The notes under the pieces are model-generated. The model had not been told where the DNA came from, did not search any database, and was given only the letters and a program-made list of their open reading frames with translations. From Paucibacter sp. DJ2R-2 (GTDB lineage Bacteria; Pseudomonadota; Gammaproteobacteria; Burkholderiales; Burkholderiaceae_C), in the NCBI RefSeq assembly GCF_025717675.1, contig NZ_JAJIRT010000007.1, positions 1 to 64,000 on the forward strand: DNA of 64,000 bases. The letters run 5' to 3'. The translations under genes were made by a program, and so were the position numbers. Positions 57,437 to 64,000 of the stretch are shown here, piece after piece. The stretch's first letter is position 1. Every line of letters starts with the position of its first letter.

Positions 57437-58188
57437 CAGGTCTCGCTCTTCTTCTGTTCTTGTTCGGGCAGGGCTTCCGCTTCCAGTTCTGGATCGGCCT
57501 CCGGCACTTCGGGCTGGCGCGCCTTGGCAATGGCCGCAGCAATCTCGGGGTCGGTCGTGCGGGCCAGCACATCACCCAGGGCGCCGTCGAGGATGCGCGG
57601 CGCCAGGGTGTCGTAGTCCAGCAGCAGGTCCAGCAGCGGGCCCTCGGCGATGTCCTCGCCGCGCCGCGTGATGAAGCCATTGCGTTCGAGCAGCTTGAGG
57701 TTGCTGTCCAGGCGCATCTTTTTGCCCAGCTGGTTGCCGAAATCGGCCAAGAGGCTGCGGTAGCTCAGGGTCGGGCTGACGCTGGCCGCCGTGGGCAGGG
57801 GCTTGTCGGTGGCGAACATCTCGTTCTGGCCCAGCTCCTTGGCGTCGGCACGGGCGACCTGGCGCTGGCGCTTGGGCAGCACGATCAAGGACCACAGCAC
57901 CACCAGCAGGGCAACACCGTCGCGCGGCAGATCGAGGTTGTTGTTGGCGGCCAGGCCGGTCTCGCCAAACACCGCCGCTTCGGCCGGGCGCAGCATGGCC
58001 AGGCTGATGTGGTCGGCGTACAGGTTGTCGATGACGCGCAGGCCGACGGCGGCCAAGCGCTGGCCCAGGGCCGTCCAGACCTCGGTGTCGATCAGGGCGC
58101 GGCGCACCAGCGGATGGCTGCGTGGCAGCCAGCGCCGGGCCAGCAGCTGCGCAGCCAAGGCGGCCGCGTCGTCAAGAGCAGCGCTCAT
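57436..58188 (-). CDS. mksE: MksE-like condensin subunit
   Basis: The 250-residue protein lies between the kleisin-like and SMC-like genes and overlaps both (four bases and one base). It is largely helical with a winged-helix likeness (LLADFGNQLGKKMRLDSNLK, then LLERNGFITRRGED), as in MukE/MksE, which bind the kleisin. The C-terminus is acidic with many Glu and Pro. Identification rests mainly on position, size and likeness. Confidence 0.65.
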   Translation of the reverse strand: MSAALDDAAALAAQLLARRWLPRSHPLVRRALIDTEVWTALGQRLAAVGLRVIDNLYADHISLAMLRPAEAAVFGETGLAANNNLDLPRDGVALLVVLWSLIVLPKRQRQVARADAKELGQNEMFATDKPLPTAASVSPTLSYRSLLADFGNQLGKKMRLDSNLKLLERNGFITRRGEDIAEGPLLDLLLDYDTLAPRILDGALGDVLARTTDPEIAAAIAKARQPEVPEADPELEAEALPEQEQKKSET

Positions 58189-59537
58189 GCTTGGTCTTCC
58201 TTCGGATCTTGTTGTTGTACTTGTTGTTCTTCTTCACTGCCTTCGGCCGCCGGGCGGCGCAGCACGCCACGGCTCATCCAGCGGATGTGCTCATCGTCGC
58301 TGGCCGCTTGCTCGGCCGACCAGTGCACGCGCCAGGGCTGGCGCGCCATATCGCCGGTGGCACCGTTCAGATGCTGGGCTTCACGGTCGCCCAGCAAGGG
58401 CAGCAGCTGCGCGCGGTAGCTGGCCAGGGCATAACTGCCTCCCAGCACGGCCGGGGCCAGGTCTTGCTCGACCTCGCCCGCCTCGCTCCAGCGCGTCAGC
58501 AAGGCCTGCATGATGCCCATTTCTGGCGGCAGACTCATCACCGCCAGCTGGCCTTCGGGGGCGGCCTGGGCGCTGGGCAGGGCCTCGGGCGCGGGCGCGG
58601 CCGGGCGGTCGCGCTCGAACTCGGCCTCGGCCGTGTCCAGCAGCTCATGCTGGGCCACCAACACCGGATGCACCGGGCGCGACAGCGCGCCCAGCGACAG
58701 GTTCTCCAGAAAATGTACGTTCTGCAGCCAGCGCCGGACATCGGTGGTGGTGATGCCGGTGGAGCCGAGCGTCACGCGCTGGCGGTCGGCCTGCTGCAGG
58801 GCGCGGTTGAACTGGCTGGCCATGGACAGCAGGCGGGCCTGTGCCAAGCCCAGCTCGCGCGCCAGACGCTCCAGCCGGGCATTGCCCTGCTCCTGGGCCT
58901 GCACCATGATGGCCGAGAGCGCCTCGCTGGCCTTCTCGACCAGGCTGAGCGCCCGGCCGAAGCGTTGGCGGGCGCGGCGCAAGTGAAACTCCGAGCCGCT
59001 GGCAATCGCGTCGGCGAACTCGTCGTAGAGGCGCGAGAGCTGGGCCTGCAAATGCTGCAGCTGGGCCGGGTCCAAGGTGCCCAATTGGTGGGCACCGGCC
59101 ACATTGGCCAGCAAGGCGCTGAGGTCGGCGTCCTGCTGCACGCTGCTGTTGAGCAGGGGCTGCAAGAGGCCCAAGAGCTGCTGAGCCAGGGGCGTGACGC
59201 CGTAATGCTGATTCGAGCCGTCCCAGGCCAGCAAGTCCGCTTCGCGCAGGCGCTTGAGCACCAGCTCCAGCGGCTCGTCGCGCAGCATGTGGAAATGCTG
59301 GTTGAGCGCTTCACGACTGATGCGCGAGGCCGGCATGGCCATCACTTCCAAGAACACCCAGACGCGCAGCTTGACCAGGCTGGCCGGGCCATGGAAGAGC
59401 GCGCGCAGGCCGGCCATCAGGCCTTCCTGGCGCTCCATCTGCCACAAGAGCTGCGCCTCACCGGGGGCAGCCGCGTCGCGAAAAAAATCTTCAAAGCGAG
59501 CTTCGTCTTCGCTCGCTGGGTTTGGGGTCTCCCGCAT
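58185..59537 (-). CDS. mksF: MksF-like kleisin subunit
   Basis: Start at 59537 (MRETPNPASEDEARFEDFFR); the frame extends further without likeness. The 450-residue protein has an N-terminal winged helix (LVKLRVWVFLEVMAMPASRI, then LNQHFHML), a long helical middle (RFGRALSLVEKASEALSAIM), and a smaller C-terminal domain. This is the MukF/MksF plan, linking the two SMC heads. It is first in the mksF-mksE-mksB operon. The end is Gln/Glu-rich. No JetD/MksG topoisomerase-like nuclease gene is adjacent. Confidence 0.65.
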   Translation of the reverse strand: MRETPNPASEDEARFEDFFRDAAAPGEAQLLWQMERQEGLMAGLRALFHGPASLVKLRVWVFLEVMAMPASRISREALNQHFHMLRDEPLELVLKRLREADLLAWDGSNQHYGVTPLAQQLLGLLQPLLNSSVQQDADLSALLANVAGAHQLGTLDPAQLQHLQAQLSRLYDEFADAIASGSEFHLRRARQRFGRALSLVEKASEALSAIMVQAQEQGNARLERLARELGLAQARLLSMASQFNRALQQADRQRVTLGSTGITTTDVRRWLQNVHFLENLSLGALSRPVHPVLVAQHELLDTAEAEFERDRPAAPAPEALPSAQAAPEGQLAVMSLPPEMGIMQALLTRWSEAGEVEQDLAPAVLGGSYALASYRAQLLPLLGDREAQHLNGATGDMARQPWRVHWSAEQAASDDEHIRWMSRGVLRRPAAEGSEEEQQVQQQDPKEDQA

Positions 59538-59592
59538 GGGGGCGATTATCCCCGCTGGAGCGCCCTTTTCCGGCCAGCCGTAGGCCAGAAGT

Positions 59593-61683
59593 TCAGAGCT
59601 GATCCAGGTCCTGCGTGTCGCCGAACAAGGAGGCGCGGAAGGCCGGCGCCGAATTCTTGTCGTCGGTGGCCCAGAGCAAAATCGCCTGGGCCGACATGGG
59701 CCGGGCAAACAGATAGCCCTGCAGCTCATCGCAGCCCATGCTCACCAGCACCTGCTGCTGGCCCTGCGTTTCCACCCCTTCGGCCACCACCCGCAGGCCC
59801 AGAGCATGGGCGAGCTTGATGACGGCATCGACCACGGCGCGCGCATCGGCGCTGCTCACCAGATCGGTGACGAAGGCGCGGTCGACCTTGAGCTCTTGCG
59901 CCGGCAGCTGGCGCAGATAGCTGAGCGAGGAATAGCCGGTGCCGAAATCATCGATGGACAGATGCACGCCCAGCTCACCGAGGCGGCGGAAGGTGTCCTG
60001 GATGGCCTGGGTGTTCTCCATCACCACCGACTCGGTGATTTCGCAGGTCAACAAGGTCGGGTGCATGCCCGAGGCCTGCAAGGCGCTTTGAATGCGTTCG
60101 ACGATGTCGGCCTGGCGCATCTGCTGGGCCGAGAGGTTGATGGCCACACGCATGCGCAGGCCGCTCTCGCGCCAGATCTGGGCCTGACGGCAGGCCGCAT
60201 CGATGACCCAGTTGCCCAGCTCGCGCATGAAGCCGAAGCGCTCAGCGATCGGGATGAAGATCACCGGCGACACCATGCCGCGGCTCGGGTGGTGCCAGCG
60301 CAGCAAGGCCTCTGCCGCAGTCACCTCGCCGCTGCGCGCATCGATCTTGGGCTGGAAGTACAGCTCCAGCTGATCGCGCTCGACGGCATGGCGCAGATCG
60401 CGCAGCAGATCCAACTGCTCGCGGCTGTCGCCGTCCATGCCGGCGGCATAAAAACAGTAGCAAGCACCGCCGAGGCGCTTGGCCGCGCTCTTGGCCGCGT
60501 CGGCACAGGCCAGCATGCGGGCCTTGCCGCCATCCAGCGGGTAGCGGGCGATGCCGGCGGAACAGGAAATGGCCAGCTCGCGGCGATCGAGCACATAGGG
60601 CCGCGCCAGCTCCGCCAGCACGCGCGCGGTGAAACTGGCCACCGCCTCCTTGCTGCGGGCATCGATCAGCAGGACGGCGAACTCGTCACCGCCGATGCGC
60701 GCCGCCACATCGCCAGTGCCCAGGCAGGCGCGCAAGCGCTCGCCGGCCAGGCGCAGCAAGGCGTCCCCCTTGTCATGACCGAAACTGCTGTTGACCGGAT
60801 TGAAGCCGTCCAGATCAAACAGCAGCAAGGCCAGCGGCCGCTCATGGGCATCGCTGTTCACCACAGCCAGAGCCAGCTGCCGCTCCAGGCCCAGACGCGT
60901 GGCCAGGCCAGTCAAGGGATCGATGAAATGCGCCTCGCCCTCCTTGTCAGCCGCGAGTTGCAACTCACTGACATGACGCAGCAAAGCCGGCAGACCCTGG
61001 GTCGCCAGCAGCAGGAACAGAAGCAGCACCGCTTCGCGGGCACCAAGACCCCAGGCCGGCCAGGCCTCCAGCGCCGCCCGCAAGCCCGGATCGCTGGCGC
61101 TCTGAAGCAAGCGCCAAACCAGGGGCAGCCCTGCGACTGCAAACATCAGCAGGCAGCGCAGCGCGCGCGCCAGATGCGTTCCACCGTTGATCCACAAGAG
61201 CCCGGCTGCCGCGAACGAGCTCGCGACACCGAAGAGCGCAGCACCCAAGCTGCCCTGGGTGCACCAAGCCTGCAGTGCGGCCAGGATGACGGTGGCCAGC
61301 AGTGCCAGGCCGCGAAAACTGGAGGTCAGGGCGCGGCGCGGCTGCAAGCCGGCCAGCAGGGCCAGGGCCGCGCAGAAAGCCAGGACAAAGCTGGCCAGAA
61401 CGGCCTCGGTGCTGGTGAGCTCGCCAAGCCAAGGCCACCACAAGGCCGCAGCAAACAAAAGCGCGCCAAGCCATCGACTGCGCGGCACCCCGCGTGGTCG
61501 GACATGCAGGGAGGCCTGCACGCGCGCCTGCGCGCCGGCCAGCAAAGCGGAAGCGCTGCTCAACAGCAACAGGCTCGGCACGAGCGCAAAGAGAAGCAGC
61601 TCCACCAAGCCTCGGGCCAGAGGCCAGCCCGAGGGCAGCGCCTGTGCCAACCAAGCAGTCAAGCCTGCGCTCAAAGCTTCCAT
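59593..61683 (-). CDS. Membrane GGDEF-EAL protein (cyclic di-GMP turnover)
   Basis: Start at 61683 (MEALSAGLTAWLAQALPSGW); a longer frame to 62028 runs over the next gene. Of 696 residues, about 1-245 hold several membrane segments. The GGDEF domain follows (RIGGDEFAVLL near residue 331; DLDGFNPVNSSFGHDKGDAL) and then the EAL domain (EALLRWHHPSRG near 458; IDDFGTGYSSLSYLRQLP; AEGVETQGQ). Both signature motifs are intact, so it may make and degrade cyclic di-GMP. The membrane part resembles no sensor I know. Confidence 0.92.
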   Translation of the reverse strand: MEALSAGLTAWLAQALPSGWPLARGLVELLLFALVPSLLLLSSASALLAGAQARVQASLHVRPRGVPRSRWLGALLFAAALWWPWLGELTSTEAVLASFVLAFCAALALLAGLQPRRALTSSFRGLALLATVILAALQAWCTQGSLGAALFGVASSFAAAGLLWINGGTHLARALRCLLMFAVAGLPLVWRLLQSASDPGLRAALEAWPAWGLGAREAVLLLFLLLATQGLPALLRHVSELQLAADKEGEAHFIDPLTGLATRLGLERQLALAVVNSDAHERPLALLLFDLDGFNPVNSSFGHDKGDALLRLAGERLRACLGTGDVAARIGGDEFAVLLIDARSKEAVASFTARVLAELARPYVLDRRELAISCSAGIARYPLDGGKARMLACADAAKSAAKRLGGACYCFYAAGMDGDSREQLDLLRDLRHAVERDQLELYFQPKIDARSGEVTAAEALLRWHHPSRGMVSPVIFIPIAERFGFMRELGNWVIDAACRQAQIWRESGLRMRVAINLSAQQMRQADIVERIQSALQASGMHPTLLTCEITESVVMENTQAIQDTFRRLGELGVHLSIDDFGTGYSSLSYLRQLPAQELKVDRAFVTDLVSSADARAVVDAVIKLAHALGLRVVAEGVETQGQQQVLVSMGCDELQGYLFARPMSAQAILLWATDDKNSAPAFRASLFGDTQDLDQL

Positions 61684-61811
61684 GGCGGGACTCGGCGGCA
61701 AACGAATCTGAACTTTCCCATGAGGCCGTAGCCTAGCTGCAACGCCAGAAAAAGGCAGCGCCAAAGTGGGCCCAAATGCCGGACCAGTTTTCCCAGATTG
61801 ATCGTGTCGCT

Positions 61812-62438
61812 TCAGTTCGAGCCGAAACCCAGCGCAGCCCAGAGCAGCGAGCGCAGCGGGGTGAAGATCAGGGCGAAGGCAAAGCAGTTGCCCCACACCG
61901 TGAGCCAGAAGCGGCGCCGGAACGGGGCCTTGCTGCTCTTGTGCCGCAGGACGGATTGCGCCAGCAAGGCACCGGGCCAGCCGCCCGCCAAGGCCAGACC
62001 ATGCAAGGTGCTTTCCTTGACCCGCCACTGCCCCAGGCGGGCGGCGCGCTTGTCACCGGCGTAGACGATAAAGCTGGCCAGGCTCAGGGCCATATAGCCA
62101 CCCCAGAGCGCCGGCGGCAGGCCCCAGAGCAAGTGACAGGCCAGGTAGACCGCCGCAAAGGCCGGGATCAAGAGCAGCCCGGCCGTGCCCGCCGAATTTC
62201 TAGGACGAACAGAGATGGGCGCGCGCGGCCGGCGCACGCGCTGGGCGCGGCGCCGGCCCTGGCCATCAAGGCCAGGCTCGAAGCTGAAGCGTTCGCCCTG
62301 CCGCGGGCGCTCGGTCAAGAGTTCGAAATCACGCAGCCTGACGAAGAGACGACTCGGCTCTGAATCGCCGCGCAGAAAGCCACAGCCCTTGGCGTCATCC
62401 CATTGGATCAAGGTGGCGGTTTCACGGGGCGCGGCCAT
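61812..62438 (-). CDS. Cold-shock domain/DUF1294 membrane protein
   Basis: The 208-residue protein starts with a cold-shock-like domain (TATLIQWDDAKGCGFLRGDS, residues 8-27, then RLFVRLRDFE). This is followed by membrane segments and the DUF1294 signature (YAGDKRAARLGQWRVKESTL, then GWPGALLAQ). Fusion of a nucleic-acid-binding cold-shock domain to a DUF1294 membrane part is a known architecture of unknown function. Confidence 0.88.
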   Translation of the reverse strand: MAAPRETATLIQWDDAKGCGFLRGDSEPSRLFVRLRDFELLTERPRQGERFSFEPGLDGQGRRRAQRVRRPRAPISVRPRNSAGTAGLLLIPAFAAVYLACHLLWGLPPALWGGYMALSLASFIVYAGDKRAARLGQWRVKESTLHGLALAGGWPGALLAQSVLRHKSSKAPFRRRFWLTVWGNCFAFALIFTPLRSLLWAALGFGSN

Positions 62439-62462
62439 GGCGAACTCAAAAAGGGAATGCTG

Positions 62463-62493
62463 AAAACAAAAAAGGCCCGCTGAGCGGGCCTTT
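62463..62493 (-). terminator. Rho-independent terminator of the RNA helicase gene
   Basis: On the minus strand aaaggcccgct pairs with agcgggccttt around a very short loop and is followed by TTTTTTG. It is 62 bases downstream of the helicase stop and between that gene and the cold-shock gene. Confidence 0.9.
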
Positions 62494-62554
62494 CCATCTT
62501 AGAGCAGCGCTGTGGCTGCTCTGGGCTCAGCGGCCGAAGCCACCGTTATTTGGC

Positions 62555-64000
62555 TCAGCGGCCAAAGCCACTTCGGCGCGGGCCGGCCGGGCCGCCACGC
62601 TTGGCAGCCGGGCCGCCAGGGCCGCGGGAGTCGAAGCCACCCGGGCGACGGTCAGCACCAAAGCTGGGCTTGCCACCGAAGGAAGGCTTGTCGCCGAAGC
62701 TCGGACGGTCGCCACGCGGGGCGAACGCGGGCTTGTCACCACGCGGGGCGAAGCCGGCATTGCCGCGGTCGAAACCGCCGCCAGCGGGGGCACGGTCAAA
62801 ACCACGATCGAAGCCACGGTCGGCCGGGGCACGGTCGAAAGGACGGGCATCGGGGCGGAAGTCACCACCGCGCGGCTCGAAGCCTTGCGGACGGGCGCCG
62901 CCATCACGGTTGTCGCGCACAAAGGGGCGGCCGCCGTCACGGTTGAAAGGCTTGGCGCCACCGCCGAAGCTCTTGCCGCCAAAGCCGGGCTTGCCGCCCC
63001 AGCTCGGACGTGCACCTCGGTCTTCAAAACCACCGGCGCCAGCAGGCCGGGGCGGGAAGATGCGCGGCTCTTGCGACTTCGGCTCCAGGCCTTCGATCTG
63101 AGCCGAAGGAATGGTCTGGGTCGTGAACTGCTGGATGCGGCGGATCATGGACACATCGTCACGCGTGGCCAGGGTGACGGCCAGACCTTCGCGACCGGCA
63201 CGGCCGGTACGGCCGATGCGGTGCACATAATCCTCGGCCTTCATGGGCAGGCCGTAGTTGATCACGTGGGTGATGGTGGGCACGTCGATGCCGCGGGCGG
63301 CGACGTCGGTGGCCACCAACACGCGCACTTCACGACGGCGCAGAGCCATCAGCACGCGGTTGCGACGGCCTTGCGGCATGCCGCCGTGCAAAGGAGCCAC
63401 GGCATGACCCAGCTCTTGCAGGCGTTCGGCCAACCAGTCGGCGTCGCGCTGAGTGCTGGTGAAGACCAGGGCTTGGTCGACATCCTTGTCGGCCAGCAGA
63501 TGCTCGAGCAGCTGGTCCTTGTGGTTGTTGTTGTCAGCCCAGTGCAGACGCTGGGTGATGTTCTCATGGGTGTCGGTGTGCGAAGCCACGTCGATGCGCT
63601 GCGGCTCGCGCAGCAGCTCGTTGGCCAGGCGGCCGACGTGACCGGCGAAGGTCGCGCTGAACATCACGGTCTGGCGGGTGGCCGGGATGCGGTCAGCGAT
63701 GAACTTGATGTCATCGATGAAGCCCATGTCCAGCATGCGGTCGGCTTCGTCCAGCACCAGCATCTCGACATTGTCCAGCACGGCCTTGCCGGACTGGATG
63801 TGGTCCATCAGACGGCCGGGAGTGGCGATCAGGATGTCCAAGGGGCCGCTCAGCTGACGCAGCTGCAGGGCATAGGGCATGCCGCCCAGCACGGTCGACA
63901 GCTTCAGGCCCTGGATGTGGCGGCCGTAGGTCTGTGCGGCCTTGGCCACTTGCATGGCCAGCTCACGGGTGGGGCACAGGACCAGGACGCGCGGGCCCAG
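62555..64000 (-). CDS. DEAD-box RNA helicase, 5' end outside the window
   Basis: The gene is cut at the right edge. The visible part begins in motif Ia (CPTRELAMQVA) and continues through TPGRLMD, VLDEADRMLDMGF (motif II, DEAD), SATFAGH and HRIGRTGRAG (motif VI). The last 130 residues are a Gly-, Arg-, Phe- and Asp-rich tail with repeated RGDKPAFAPRGDRPSF-type units, typical of RhlE-like helicases. Motif I (Walker A) lies beyond the window. It likely remodels rRNA or mRNA, for example in the cold. Confidence 0.93.
   Translation of the reverse strand: MGPRVLVLCPTRELAMQVAKAAQTYGRHIQGLKLSTVLGGMPYALQLRQLSGPLDILIATPGRLMDHIQSGKAVLDNVEMLVLDEADRMLDMGFIDDIKFIADRIPATRQTVMFSATFAGHVGRLANELLREPQRIDVASHTDTHENITQRLHWADNNNHKDQLLEHLLADKDVDQALVFTSTQRDADWLAERLQELGHAVAPLHGGMPQGRRNRVLMALRRREVRVLVATDVAARGIDVPTITHVINYGLPMKAEDYVHRIGRTGRAGREGLAVTLATRDDVSMIRRIQQFTTQTIPSAQIEGLEPKSQEPRIFPPRPAGAGGFEDRGARPSWGGKPGFGGKSFGGGAKPFNRDGGRPFVRDNRDGGARPQGFEPRGGDFRPDARPFDRAPADRGFDRGFDRAPAGGGFDRGNAGFAPRGDKPAFAPRGDRPSFGDKPSFGGKPSFGADRRPGGFDSRGPGGPAAKRGGPAGPRRSGFGR

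Noticed and set aside
54509-57616. 1,035-residue plus-strand frame
   Set aside because: Antisense to the SMC-like gene with intact Walker A, signature and Walker B motifs.
1-64000. CRISPR arrays, rRNA genes and ordinary tRNA genes
   Set aside because: No regularly spaced repeats with unique spacers and no cloverleaf or rRNA-like sequence were noticed; only the tmRNA gene is present.

Overview
The window looks like chromosomal DNA of a GC-rich betaproteobacterium of the order Burkholderiales, probably near the Roseateles/Rubrivivax/Leptothrix side. The clues are the gene order ubiG-gph-ssrA, ompA, gyrA, serC-pheA-tyrA-aroA, rpsA, ihfB, lapA-lapB, the fused aroA-cmk, and a tmRNA tag (ANDSTFALAA) close to the betaproteobacterial type. 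Assignment to genus is not possible from sequence reading alone.

Region 1 (1 to about 12,720) is accessory DNA: a genomic island next to the 3' end of the tmRNA gene, with a P4-type tyrosine integrase (11242-12540) at the expected position. Its left part is decayed: an IS110-family transposase with a one-base frameshift, a second IS110 fragment, small membrane or secreted proteins and broken Rap1a/Tai-like pieces. Its centre (4978-10824) is the most interesting part of the window. Two divergent operons face each other across about 290 bases. Leftward runs a bacterial ubiquitin-like cassette: a triple ubiquitin-like protein, an E1-like adenylyltransferase fused to an E2-like N-terminal domain, and a DUF6527 protein. 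Rightward runs an XRE regulator, a eukaryote-type Ser/Thr kinase and a TPR protein. The pairing suggests one regulated stress or defence module. That is an inference.

Region 2 (12,723-28,069) is conserved core: tmRNA, gph, ubiG, ompA, gyrA, a DUF2059 protein, the aromatic amino-acid run serC-pheA-tyrA-aroA/cmk, rpsA, ihfB, lapA, lapB. Region 3 (28,111-33,139) has three glycosyltransferase-like genes and msbA, consistent with lipopolysaccharide or surface glycan assembly next to lapAB, then a secreted helix-hairpin-helix protein. Region 4 (33,189-50,995) holds a patatin phospholipase, dnaE, a periplasmic cyclophilin, an exported ATP-dependent DNA ligase, a solute-binding protein, exonuclease I, penicillin-binding protein 1A, a FabH-like synthase, guaC (with a leader hairpin and a duplicated 3' end) and valS.

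Region 5 (50,943-64,000) has a degenerate 2-hydroxyacid dehydrogenase, galU, an EVE protein, a VOC protein, a WYL regulator, and a three-gene condensin-like MksF-MksE-MksB operon with no nuclease partner, then a GGDEF/EAL protein, a cold-shock/DUF1294 membrane protein and a DEAD-box helicase cut by the window edge. No CRISPR array, rRNA or ordinary tRNA gene was seen. Starts were chosen by ribosome binding sites and family N-termini, not by alignment.
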